Assembly (NCBI GenBank): GCA_013288445.1
Contig: JABDBX010000015.1
Span: 1 to 34,049 of the forward strand
Direction: 5' to 3'
DNA from: Bacteroidota bacterium
GTDB taxonomy: Bacteria; Bacteroidota; Bacteroidia; Chitinophagales; Chitinophagaceae
DNA: 34,049 nucleotides
In this document: piece after piece, positions 16,030-25,470 of the stretch
Position numbering within the stretch: position 1 is the stretch's first letter
Layout of the letters: each line of letters opens with the position of its first letter
Made by a program: the position numbers and the translations under genes
The notes under the pieces: generated by a model
Database searches by the model: none
What the model was told of the DNA's origin: nothing
The model's input: only the letters and a program-made list of their open reading frames with translations

Positions 16030-18645
16030 TCACAGTACCTCCACATACCCATCCGTACAATTCACCCTTATTCGTTGCCCGTCCTTTATGAGCTTAGTGG
16101 CGTTTTCTACGCCTACCACTGCCGGTAAGCCATATTCCCGTGCTATGACTGCTCCATGGGTCATGAGCCCACCAACCTCGGTGACCAAGCCCCTTATGGA
16201 GACAAACAATGGTGTCCAACTGGGGTCTGTAAACGAGGTGACTAATATGTCGCCTTCTTCCAGGTCGGCATCTTCCATTGTTAAGATGACGCGGGCCCGC
16301 CCCTCTACAGTGCCTGAGGAAACAGCAAGGCCTGCAATAGCTCCGGCGGGCAGATCTTCGCCGCTATAGCTACCAGAGACGACCTCTCCATCGGATGTGA
16401 TGACACGTGGTGGCGTTAATTTTCCAGATAGCTTGTATTCATCCTTTCGCTGGTCGATGAGTTTGCAATCGAGTTTATTAGTGCGTGCGACCTCATGAAG
16501 TTCCTCAAAAGTGAGGTAGTAAATATCTTCGGTCTCCTGGATAATGTTGGCTTGTACGAGCCGCTCTGCCTTTCTTATCAAAGCCTGCTTGTAAACAAAG
16601 TAACGGCTCACTATACCATATTTTGGGTACTCACGATAACCTATGAAATTGCGGAGCAGGCTGATCATTTCTTTAGTTTCCCCGGCCTTTTGTTCGCCAT
16701 CGGGCAGTTGCTTTAGCCGGGCTAATAGCTCCTGCTCTTTTTTCAAAGCTTCCTGTCGTCCGTGCTCAAATTTCCTGCTGCCTTCGCCCGCTTCAAACTT
16801 CCTGATGTTCGTAAGTATGGTGGGGACAAGTGTAGTTGGTTTTTCGCTCCACCGAGTCCTGGTAATATCAATTTCACCGGCACACCGCATTCCGTATTTG
16901 TTGAGGTAAGCGGAGATAGCATCCAGTACTTCCTTTCCTCCATTAAACTTAACAAGCTCCGCCATGAAGCTGTCATCTTTCAGGTTTTGTAAGTACTCAA
17001 TTACTTGCGGATAGGGCCGAATAATATCGGCGACATCCAGCAGGTCGCGACCCATCTCTGAAGTAATATTGTTGGGTACAGATTGGGAAAGCGTATCTGC
17101 TACATTTTTCTCACCCAGCCACTCCATCATATGGTCGTTGATCCATGCCGATGCATCTATGGCGGCCATAAACACGGCTGTACTTTGAGGGTCGGCCAAC
17201 ATTGATCTTAGCACCCCAATGTCATCCACAATAAAATCAAACAGTTCCTGCCCCGATTTGGTTTCGATGTTTTGTTTTAGGGCCTCCACAGATGCGTGGC
17301 TTCGACTGATGAGGTCTGAGACTATTGCCGGGTCGTTTTTAATTTGCGCGTGAATATCAGCAAACGATTTTCCTTTGCTGCTTTTTATCGAACTCAATGC
17401 TTGTGTACCATCGGGCGCCGGTTTTATAAAATCTCCCCGCTCTATGATGGCCATGATCGCATCTTGTATAAGCGGATCATGCTCGCCCATCACCGCTAAC
17501 AATATCTCTCTGCCGGCAGGCGAAGCCAACTGTTGCGTGACATCAACAAACAGCCGCCCGCCTGCTTCGTGCATTGGTCTGCGTGCCGTTAACTGCCAAA
17601 TGGATATGCCGAGTGGTCTCATAGCATCAGTCATCATTTGTTGATGACCAACAGATATATAGACGTGATTTTCCTGGTCACTAGCTTTTGGAATGGGAAA
17701 CAATGTAGTTATAGGCCGGCTTTGGACCATATAGAATGCATCGTTAGCTAAACACCATTCTATGTCTTGTGGGCAGCCGAAATGTGTTTCGATCTTTCTG
17801 CCGATGCCCTCCAGGTGTAATATCTGTTCATCGGTGAGCACCTGCTGGTTCTGCAATCCAGGCTCAATCTGCTGTTCTTTGGTGCCGCCATCATTGAGCC
17901 CATAAATAGCCAGTTTCTTCGTGGCTATTCGTTTATCGATGATGTTGCCATTAACCACTTTGTAGTTGTCAGCATTCACCAGGCCAGAGACCATTGCCTC
18001 GCCAAGTCCGAAGCCGGCATCTATGGATAATACTTTCCTGTTGCCGTTAACGGGATCGGCGGTAAACAAAATGCCGGCTACCTGCGGGAGTACCATTTTC
18101 TGAACAACAACCGCTAAATGAACTGTACGGTGGTCGAAGCCATTTTGCAGGCGGTAAACTACGGCCCGCTCTGTGAATAGCGATGCCCAGCATTTGCTGA
18201 TGTGCTTTAGTATGGCCTCGCGCGCTATGATGTTTAAGTAGGTGTCCTGCTGGCCTGCGAATGATGCAGTGGGCAGATCCTCCGCCGTAGCGCTGGAGCG
18301 TATGGCATAGGCATCTTTCTCCCCAAGCCTGGAGAGGAAGCTGCGAATCTCTTCCCTAATCTCTTGCGGGATGGCAACACACTCTATGGCCCCGCGTATC
18401 TCACCGCTGAGTTCGCTTATCTTACCCCGGTCTTGTATGTTTAGCTGCGATAGTTGATAGAGTAGTTCCTGAATCAATGGCGTTTCCTCGATGATCCTTT
18501 TAAAAGCATCAGTAGCAATACAAAAGCCATCCGGTACGCGTATCCCTTCTATCCTGGTAAGCTCTCCCAGGTTCGCGCCCTTGCCGCCAACGAGGCCGAT
18601 CTTTGTTTTATCAACCTCGTGAAAACCCAATACAAATGAACCCAT
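16030..18645 (-). CDS. rph: Rifampin (rifamycin) phosphotransferase
   Basis: 'VLGFHEVDKTKIGLVGGKGANLGELTRIEGIRVPDGFCIATDAFKRIIEETP', 'DAYAIRSSATAEDLPTASFAGQQDTYLNI', 'KCWASLFTERAVVYRLQNGFDHR' and C-terminal 'GGLMTHGAVIAREYGLPAVVGVENAT' closely match the Rph family rather than housekeeping PpsA. The start at 18645 gives 871 aa, close to known Rph sizes. Confidence 0.9.
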   Translation of the reverse strand: MGSFVLGFHEVDKTKIGLVGGKGANLGELTRIEGIRVPDGFCIATDAFKRIIEETPLIQELLYQLSQLNIQDRGKISELSGEIRGAIECVAIPQEIREEIRSFLSRLGEKDAYAIRSSATAEDLPTASFAGQQDTYLNIIAREAILKHISKCWASLFTERAVVYRLQNGFDHRTVHLAVVVQKMVLPQVAGILFTADPVNGNRKVLSIDAGFGLGEAMVSGLVNADNYKVVNGNIIDKRIATKKLAIYGLNDGGTKEQQIEPGLQNQQVLTDEQILHLEGIGRKIETHFGCPQDIEWCLANDAFYMVQSRPITTLFPIPKASDQENHVYISVGHQQMMTDAMRPLGISIWQLTARRPMHEAGGRLFVDVTQQLASPAGREILLAVMGEHDPLIQDAIMAIIERGDFIKPAPDGTQALSSIKSSKGKSFADIHAQIKNDPAIVSDLISRSHASVEALKQNIETKSGQELFDFIVDDIGVLRSMLADPQSTAVFMAAIDASAWINDHMMEWLGEKNVADTLSQSVPNNITSEMGRDLLDVADIIRPYPQVIEYLQNLKDDSFMAELVKFNGGKEVLDAISAYLNKYGMRCAGEIDITRTRWSEKPTTLVPTILTNIRKFEAGEGSRKFEHGRQEALKKEQELLARLKQLPDGEQKAGETKEMISLLRNFIGYREYPKYGIVSRYFVYKQALIRKAERLVQANIIQETEDIYYLTFEELHEVARTNKLDCKLIDQRKDEYKLSGKLTPPRVITSDGEVVSGSYSGEDLPAGAIAGLAVSSGTVEGRARVILTMEDADLEEGDILVTSFTDPSWTPLFVSIRGLVTEVGGLMTHGAVIAREYGLPAVVGVENATKLIKDGQRIRVNCTDGYVEVL

Positions 18646-18665
18646 AGTGATGCTTTTTGAGCAGC

Positions 18666-18673
18666 CAAAAGTA
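18666..18673 (-). promoter_or_regulatory. Candidate -7 element (TACTTTTG) for rph
   Basis: CAAAAGTA on +, about 20 bp upstream of the proposed start at 18645; supports the shorter start. Confidence 0.4.
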
Positions 18674-18819
18674 GCGGATACCACCCTGCCGAAACACCTT
18701 TTTGTACTATATTTTTTTGGGGCAATAAATGGTGTGGGCAGTGCGTTTATTAGACAAAGGAGCGGAGTGATTACTATACCATATCTACGGGGAAATGTTC
18801 CACTGTCCGCAGACGTTCC

Positions 18820-19470
18820 TCACGACAGAAATGATTTAATTGCAACAGCCAGCGAGGGAAGACCTTTTCTGATCCAGCGCTTTTTCAGGGCTTGCTTTGC
18901 TGCAAAGGTTACTTCACCATTTTCTATTCTTGCAAGCAGCGTAGGTATCGCCATACCATCATAAAGCTCGATGACACCGAATGTGTCTTTATAAGTATTG
19001 ATGTGCTCAAGGTTTTTTTCATAGACCCCTTTAATCGTTGAAGGTTCGACATAGTGCCCTCCTTCAATAACTCTCTGCTCCACCCGGGCGACACAGTCAC
19101 TTACTTTATCAAGACACAAATAATTAAGTTGTATCTGGTAATGACTTCTTTCAAACAGGTCTATATATGCCCAATAATCTGGATGAGAAAGTGGTGTTTC
19201 CAGCACAAAATGATCCTTCATCTTTATAGCACTCTTCATTTCAAGCAACAATTTCTGTTCCATCATTGCCGTGGCCTGCCTGAAAATATCATTAGATTTT
19301 ACGCCCTGCCCCGTCAATACTTTCTCAAACTGAACACGGGTCATATCTCGGTCGAATGACCAGATACCTTTGAAGGCCGGGGGAAGCATAATTTGAATGC
19401 ACGTAGATTTCCCAGCTCCATTCGGCCCGGAGATGACTATTAATGTTGGCTTAGAGTAATCCATAAGCAC
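18820..19470 (-). CDS. Zeta-toxin-like / predicted P-loop ATPase (COG4185-type)
   Basis: Walker A 'VISGPNGAGKST', 'FDRDMTR', 'HFVLETPLSHPDYWAYIDLFERSHYQIQLNYLCLD', 'RVEQRVIEGGHYVEPSTIKGVYEKNLEHI' typical of the zeta-like family. Confidence 0.82.
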   Translation of the reverse strand: MLMDYSKPTLIVISGPNGAGKSTCIQIMLPPAFKGIWSFDRDMTRVQFEKVLTGQGVKSNDIFRQATAMMEQKLLLEMKSAIKMKDHFVLETPLSHPDYWAYIDLFERSHYQIQLNYLCLDKVSDCVARVEQRVIEGGHYVEPSTIKGVYEKNLEHINTYKDTFGVIELYDGMAIPTLLARIENGEVTFAAKQALKKRWIRKGLPSLAVAIKSFLS

Positions 19471-19717
19471 TCCTGACTTTATCAGCCTCCGGGGCCGGAA
19501 GAACTCTTAGTATTTTGTGTTGAAAACGAGTGCCAACAGAAAATACTTCCTGAATTTCAATATGCCCATCGGCATATTCACGGTACACCTGTCCGTCCGG
19601 TAATTTGTCGGAAAGTAAAAGGAACGGGAGATTCCTGCTGAAATTCCTCGAGCGAAGCGCTTTTAAAGTCAGCAAATAACTTTCATCCTTAGGGGGCGTT
19701 TTATGAATGGTATCCAT
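19451..19717 (-). CDS. Small 88-aa partner of the zeta-like ATPase (putative antitoxin)
   Basis: Overlaps the zeta-like start by 20 bp on the same strand; a small companion ORF upstream is the usual layout for this ATPase family. Confidence 0.6.
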   Translation of the reverse strand: MDTIHKTPPKDESYLLTLKALRSRNFSRNLPFLLLSDKLPDGQVYREYADGHIEIQEVFSVGTRFQHKILRVLPAPEADKVRSAYGLL

Positions 19718-19806
19718 ACTTCATTTGGCTTGTGTAATTATGCGATTTCTGTATTGTAAAAATAACAAAAAATACGCAGATTTTACTGCCGTGAACCCGG
19801 TAATAT

Positions 19807-20018
19807 TTACGCAAAAACCATCACTTCACTTTCTGTGAGTGCAGGGGGGATATTTATACCTTCTTCCGTTAATCCATCCAGGTGAAACTGAATAGCTTCA
19901 TACATATTTTCTTCTACTTCTTTTTTAGTTCTTCCCGTTGCTATACAACCGTCTAAATCGGGGCTATACGAACTGAAGCTTGTTTCTGTTTTAGTAAGGT
20001 ATAGTTATTTCCTTGCAT
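19807..20018 (-). pseudogene. hicB: HicB-family antitoxin remnant (frameshifted / start lost)
   Basis: Minus-strand frame ending at 19807 reads TKTETSFSSYSPDLDGCIATGRTKKEVEENMYEAIQFHLDGLTEEGINIPPALTESEVMVFA*, a HicB signature. There is an in-frame stop (TAA) at 20005-20007 with no start after it. The only nearby ATG (20016-20018, MQGNNYTLL..) is in another frame. Confidence 0.7.
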
Positions 20019-20158
20019 TGGATGCTGGCATCATGTGGAAATTTGGTAAAAAGTTGCGAGTTTCCCAAAGTGAGTGGTGGTAGAAAGTTAATACGTATTT
20101 AAAGCCGGTGAGCTGCATTTGTGTTTTGTGTGCAATAACTTTACATAAATATTTTTCC

Positions 20159-22558
20159 ATGAGATTCGCTGTTGTCATTGCTTCGTTATTGCTGCTTGCT
20201 AATCCGGTGTTGGCGCAAAATAAGACACTACTGCCCAACGGATGGACGCTTACCCCAGCCGGCAGGTCAGTGGCCCTGGGCGACTTGCCGCTGAACCTCG
20301 CCATTTCAAAAGACAATAAATACATCGCGGTTACCAATAACGGCGTGAGCAAGCAGGAAATACAGCTTATTGACGCCAAAACATGCAAACTCATTTACAC
20401 CGCTGCCATAGCAAAAAGCTGGTTGGGATTGAAGTTCAGCGATGACAGCAAATACCTGTATGCATCCGGGGGTAATGATAACTTCATTTTGCAATATGCT
20501 GTGACGAACAACAAACTTGTGCAAAAAGACAGCATAGTGCTTGGAAAAAAATGGCCGGAAAAGATATCGCCTACCGGCTTTGATATAGACAGCCGTGCAG
20601 AAAAAATGTATGTGGTAACGAAGGAAAACAACACACTCTACATCGCCGACCTCGGATCAAATAAAATAACAAAACAGGTGCAACTAGGCGCGGAAGCCTA
20701 TACCTGTGTTTTATCGCCTGACCGCAATACGCTGTATATATCGCTATGGGGCGGCGGCAAACTTGTGATATTCGATACCCGCACAGAGGCAATTACAGAT
20801 TCCATTACCGTTGGCAATAACCCAAACGATATATGCCTGACAAAAAACAGTAAATATTTATTTGTGGCCAATTCCGTGGATAATACGGTTTCGGTAATTG
20901 ACGCCAATGCTAAAAAGGTAGTAGAAACGCTTAATACCGCGCTTTATCCCGCAGCGCCCAGCGGATCGACCACTAACAGCGTAACGCTGGGCAATGATGA
21001 TAAAACCCTGTACATAGCCAATGCCGATAATAATTACCTCGCTGTTTTTGATGTAAGCGCACCCGGCCATAGCGTTTCAAAAGGATTCATACCTACAGGC
21101 TGGTACCCCACGTGTGTGCGGGCAATGGGACGTTCGTTGCTGGTATTGAATGGTAAAGGAAGCAGATCTCTGCCAAACCCCAAGGGGCCGCAACCGGTGC
21201 ACAAAGGAGCCCAGGCCGACTATAAGAAAGCTAACAAAAGAAGCGACCAGTATATAGGCAGCCTGATGAAGGGGACCATGAGCATTATTCCGCAGCCGGA
21301 CGCAAAGAAACTAACTGCATACTCCCGGCAGGTGTATAGCAATACGCCCTACTCCAAAGATGTGGAACTGCTGGCGAAAGGGGAACCGGGAAATCCAATA
21401 CCCATGAAAGTGGGTGCGCCATCACCTGTAAAACATGTCTTCTACATCATAAAGGAGAACCGGACCTACGACCAGGTGCTTGGCGATGAGCCGGGTGGCA
21501 ATGGCGACACCAGCCTTGTGCTGTTCGGAAAAAAAATCACGCCCAACCAACACGCAATAGTGGAGCAATTTGTATTGCTGGACAATTTTTATGTGGACGC
21601 AGAGGTGAGCGCAGACGGGCATAACTGGAGTACCGCTGCCTATGCCAATGACTACGTAGAGAAAACCTGGCCCACAAACTACGGTGGCCGCGGCGGCACT
21701 TATGACTACAACGGCAACAAAAAAATAGCGCGGCCCAAAAACGGATTTTTGTGGGATTATGCACTCAGGGCGGGCATAACACTGCGTGACTATGGCGAAT
21801 TTATTGAAGATGATGGGAGTGTGCCGGTACCCGGCCTGGGAAAAGAAGTATGCACTGCCTACCCTGGGTGGAACCTGAAGATAAAAGACGGTGCAAGGGA
21901 AAAAATATGGGAGAAGGATTTCGATTCGCTATCCGCCATCAATGCTGTACCCCAATTGAACATTCTTTATTTCCCATCGGACCATACGGCGGGCCTTGGC
22001 AAGAAATCGCGGTCGCCATATGCATATGTGGCCGATAACGACCAGGCTGTAGGACAGTTCCTGGAACATTTGTCTGAGAGCCCGGTGTGGAAAAGCAGCG
22101 CTGTTTTCATACTGGAAGACGACGCCCAGAATGGCCCAGACCATGTGGATGCACACCGAAGCACTGCGTACTTGGCAGGGCCTTATGTAAAGCGAAGATT
22201 CGTGGACCATAGCATGTATTCCACCTCGGGCATGTTGCGGACCATAGAACTGGCGCTTGGCGTGCCGCCTATGAGCCAGTATGATGCCGCTGCGACGCCG
22301 ATGTATAAGTGCTTTACGCCAAATGCGGACAACAGCACCTATAAAAACCTGCCGGCGCTGGTGGACCTGGACGAAATGAACCTTGCAGATAATCACCTCT
22401 CGAAACAAAGCGAGCTCTTTGACCTTTCCCGCGCCGATAAGGTACCCGACCTGGAACTAAACGAGGTACTCTGGAAAAGCATCAAGGGCATAGCTGCATT
22501 TCCTGCCCCAAGAAGGGCTGCATTTGTGGCCGTACATAAGGACGGGGATGACGATTAG
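20159..22558 (+). CDS. Bifunctional YncE-like beta-propeller / alkaline phosphatase-superfamily phosphoesterase
   Basis: N-terminal YncE-type repeats ('NDICLTKNSKYLFVANSVDNTVSVIDANAKKVVETL'); phosphoesterase part 'HVFYIIKENRTYDQVLGDEPGGNGD', 'FVLLDNFYVDAEVSADGHNWSTAAYANDYVEKTWP', 'VFILEDDAQNGPDHVDAHRST'. Start at 20159 gives signal peptide MRFAVVIASLLLLANPVLAQ. Confidence 0.92.
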   Translation: MRFAVVIASLLLLANPVLAQNKTLLPNGWTLTPAGRSVALGDLPLNLAISKDNKYIAVTNNGVSKQEIQLIDAKTCKLIYTAAIAKSWLGLKFSDDSKYLYASGGNDNFILQYAVTNNKLVQKDSIVLGKKWPEKISPTGFDIDSRAEKMYVVTKENNTLYIADLGSNKITKQVQLGAEAYTCVLSPDRNTLYISLWGGGKLVIFDTRTEAITDSITVGNNPNDICLTKNSKYLFVANSVDNTVSVIDANAKKVVETLNTALYPAAPSGSTTNSVTLGNDDKTLYIANADNNYLAVFDVSAPGHSVSKGFIPTGWYPTCVRAMGRSLLVLNGKGSRSLPNPKGPQPVHKGAQADYKKANKRSDQYIGSLMKGTMSIIPQPDAKKLTAYSRQVYSNTPYSKDVELLAKGEPGNPIPMKVGAPSPVKHVFYIIKENRTYDQVLGDEPGGNGDTSLVLFGKKITPNQHAIVEQFVLLDNFYVDAEVSADGHNWSTAAYANDYVEKTWPTNYGGRGGTYDYNGNKKIARPKNGFLWDYALRAGITLRDYGEFIEDDGSVPVPGLGKEVCTAYPGWNLKIKDGAREKIWEKDFDSLSAINAVPQLNILYFPSDHTAGLGKKSRSPYAYVADNDQAVGQFLEHLSESPVWKSSAVFILEDDAQNGPDHVDAHRSTAYLAGPYVKRRFVDHSMYSTSGMLRTIELALGVPPMSQYDAAATPMYKCFTPNADNSTYKNLPALVDLDEMNLADNHLSKQSELFDLSRADKVPDLELNEVLWKSIKGIAAFPAPRRAAFVAVHKDGDDD

Positions 22559-22589
22559 CAAGGGGGCTTTTGCAGTAGCTGAGGCCGGA

Positions 22590-23495
22590 TCATAACTTTT
22601 GTACCAGCTTGTAAACATCAGATTTTCTCAGGTAGGCAACTATCTGTTCTCTACCGGGCGGCCAAAGGGCCGGTGGCGCATTTCCGGATGCCAGACGACA
22701 TAAACTTTCGTTGCTACAGATGCCCCTGATCTTTGCTCCGAGGAAGTTTATGCCAAAGGAAATAAAGGTGTCAGTGCGGTCATCTTCTGTGTGGATGTCG
22801 GTATCCGAGAAATAACTATTCACCGCTTTTTCCATTTCCGATCTCAGGTTTTGGGCCTTCTCGTATTTCGTAAACAGTTCGCGGAGTTTCTTGGCAATTT
22901 CCTCGTTGGAACTCAGCAGGTCGGGCTGCATATCCTGCAGCAACACTATTTCGGCGTCGCGCACACGATGCGCCCTGAGGTAAATATCAGCATACCGTAT
23001 TATAGTGACGTGTTGGTCTGCAGCGGCGGCATTACCGCAGCCATAAAACATGCGCAGCACAGTATCATAAATGCCCAGGTAATACAATGCAGAATCGTAA
23101 TTGCCTCTTTTTTCATGATAGTCGCACAGGCTGCGGGCCGCCTCATTCCCTTCGTTGTTAAAATTATATTTTTCCTTTTTCGGTTTTGTATCCATTGCCA
23201 ATGCAATTACTTTGTGGTATGTGGCAATGGCATCCGCCTCCCGGCCCTGCCTTTCATATATCCGTGCAATGTCATAATACGCGGCCAGGCATAAGGTGCT
23301 TTTTGGGTGCTGCTCCACAATGTACCTATAGTCTGCAAGGGCTATTGAGTCGTGCTGCTCCAGGTGGTCAACGTTGGGCTTATGCTGCATGTATTGATGC
23401 ATACGGGCTTCCTCCATGTAGTCGTCGGGTGTTTTCTGTCCGTGGGCGCGGACACCGCCCAAAAGCAACAGCAGCAAGAATAAGCGCAGTTTCAT
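22590..23495 (-). CDS. Secreted TPR-like hypothetical protein
   Basis: Signal peptide MKLRLFLLLLLLGGVRAHGQ; helical repeat-like 'LCLAAYYDIARIYERQGREADAIATYHKVIAL'. Confidence 0.65.
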   Translation of the reverse strand: MKLRLFLLLLLLGGVRAHGQKTPDDYMEEARMHQYMQHKPNVDHLEQHDSIALADYRYIVEQHPKSTLCLAAYYDIARIYERQGREADAIATYHKVIALAMDTKPKKEKYNFNNEGNEAARSLCDYHEKRGNYDSALYYLGIYDTVLRMFYGCGNAAAADQHVTIIRYADIYLRAHRVRDAEIVLLQDMQPDLLSSNEEIAKKLRELFTKYEKAQNLRSEMEKAVNSYFSDTDIHTEDDRTDTFISFGINFLGAKIRGICSNESLCRLASGNAPPALWPPGREQIVAYLRKSDVYKLVQKL

Positions 23496-25123
23496 AATTT
23501 CATTTTATATTGATAGATGGCAGATCCTTCTTTGGAGTAAAACACGAATTCATTGCCTGTGAAGGAAAAACTTTGGGTAAGCGTAAACCACATTTGTGTA
23601 TCAAAGTCTGCGTCCGGCGGAAAGGGTATAAGCCGGTTGTTCACTAAGAGGCTATACTTACGGTTGCCCGTCTTTTGCAGCACACAGAAGCCATCTTTGG
23701 TAATGTCGCTGTAGATAATGTCGCCTGCAATACGGGCTTCACCGCTATGGTAATTCTCGAATGCACGCATCGGGGGGGAAATGGTATTCCTGTACACTAA
23801 ATAGCAGATACTATCTAAGCAGAAGCCGGAAAGCAGGGATGGCTCGTGATCGCGCATATCACCCTCCTCGCGGTAAATTGGTATTATCTCGTCCTGCCGC
23901 ACTAATTTGAATTGGGCCAGCGCACACTTGCCGAACATACTGTCATTTTCATACACATATACCGAGTCATCGGTCTGGTAATAGCAAATGGTATTGCCAA
24001 GCGCATCAATAGAGATGGGCTTTGCACGCACCCCATGCTCTGACAAGGGTTGCTCTTGCTCCACCCCATTTATGTTGCGGTACATGTAATAACCGCGCTG
24101 GCCAAACAATGCATAGTTGCCCAGGGAATCTATGCAGGGAAGGAAAATAGCTGTATAACGAAGATTTACCGGCTTGTCGTTTACATAGATCCGAACAGAG
24201 GTGTCCTTTACAGCGTCGCGCCACCCGGTAAAGGGATCATAACCCAAATTGTTCTTTGGGTTGCCCTGCGATGTAATAACCGTGCGCCTTGCTTTATTCC
24301 ACTGTGTCCTGTTTACCGAGCTGAGAAACGTACCTCCTGCGCCATTTTGGTAAACGTATATGGAATCATAGTTCACGCCTGTATATTCCCTGCTTTGAAT
24401 GGTCATGGGAGCAAATGTTTTTTGCCTGGAGCGGGGGTAGGGAGTAAATTTTTCCAGGGTCCCGCAACCACTTATGTAGGACACTTGCCTGCCCAGCGCG
24501 TAACGATAATTACCGGCATCATCTACTTCCAGCCAGGCATAATCATCGGCAGCGCTGTCTATGGGCTTTTCATCAAGATATAGATAGTTTAGCCGGCCGC
24601 TTTTGATCGTGTACAGCGCATGGCCTTTATCGCTGTACACACACCAGTTATTGGTGCAAGGGAAGCCGTTGGTCGTGGCGATGAGGCTGCCGTTGATATA
24701 GTATCCGAAACTATCGCCCCGCGATACAATAAAATTGAAGTTGTCCTCCCTTACCTGGAAAGGGTAGCTGGTTACGTCTATTTCGCCGTCAATAGGGCCG
24801 CACATTCTGCCGCTATGCTTGCCAATAATGTATTGATCCTTGTCTTTTTCGTTATAAAAAATTACAGGCCCCTTGTGGGAATCATTTTTCTTAAAAGGTC
24901 CGTATGAGTGTGTATTTGTCAGTACCAGCCCGGAGACCTCCTCTCCATTATGGGTGTAATAGCAATAGTTGCCGTAGGCATCAAAGCTAATTATTACCGA
25001 AGTCAATTTGTCGTCAGGGATACCGGGCATGGTAAAAACTAATTTTTTCTCTACCTGCCGGGCAAAGGTCGCAGGGAGGGAAAACAATAGCAGAAGCGCC
25101 AGTGATAATTTATGCGGGTACAT
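23492..25123 (-). CDS. Hypothetical secreted protein with repeated aromatic/Gly beta-strand motifs
   Basis: Signal peptide MYPHKLSLALLLLFSLPATFA from the ATG at 25123; 4-bp ATGA overlap with the downstream TPR-like gene. Confidence 0.65.
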   Translation of the reverse strand: MYPHKLSLALLLLFSLPATFARQVEKKLVFTMPGIPDDKLTSVIISFDAYGNYCYYTHNGEEVSGLVLTNTHSYGPFKKNDSHKGPVIFYNEKDKDQYIIGKHSGRMCGPIDGEIDVTSYPFQVREDNFNFIVSRGDSFGYYINGSLIATTNGFPCTNNWCVYSDKGHALYTIKSGRLNYLYLDEKPIDSAADDYAWLEVDDAGNYRYALGRQVSYISGCGTLEKFTPYPRSRQKTFAPMTIQSREYTGVNYDSIYVYQNGAGGTFLSSVNRTQWNKARRTVITSQGNPKNNLGYDPFTGWRDAVKDTSVRIYVNDKPVNLRYTAIFLPCIDSLGNYALFGQRGYYMYRNINGVEQEQPLSEHGVRAKPISIDALGNTICYYQTDDSVYVYENDSMFGKCALAQFKLVRQDEIIPIYREEGDMRDHEPSLLSGFCLDSICYLVYRNTISPPMRAFENYHSGEARIAGDIIYSDITKDGFCVLQKTGNRKYSLLVNNRLIPFPPDADFDTQMWFTLTQSFSFTGNEFVFYSKEGSAIYQYKMKL

Positions 25124-25419
25124 ATGGATAAATGTACGGAAGCATATGAATAGATCACTATTAAATTTCCGTGGTACGTGGGTCATTTTTAAGATATAGG
25201 CTTGCAAAATGTATGGGGATAACTGACGATTTTATTTATGATTTAATTTGTATATCTTTATGTCGCCCATGGTCTTCGCCCAAAAGATAACCATTAGTTA
25301 ATTGCCTCAAGTATCCGGAATTGCTGAAAAACGGAAGTAGTGATAGGTATTTAACGAGACATTTACAGAATTAGCCAACTTTATTATAGAAATTGTTGTC
25401 TATTATCGTGTACTTATTT

Positions 25420-25427
25420 TAATTTTG
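25420..25427 (+). promoter_or_regulatory. Bacteroidota promoter (TTG-N21-TAATTTTG) for the Gly-rich T9SS gene
   Basis: TTG at 25396-25398, TAATTTTG at 25420-25427, ATG at 25471. Confidence 0.5.
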
Positions 25428-25470
25428 GTTCATCGAACGATAAACTGACCATAAACATAATATATTCCTT

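Noticed and set aside
20005-20394. 129-aa minus-strand ORF overlapping the start of the YncE/phosphoesterase gene
   Set aside because: Mostly antisense to a signal peptide and propeller region of a confident CDS; no domain.
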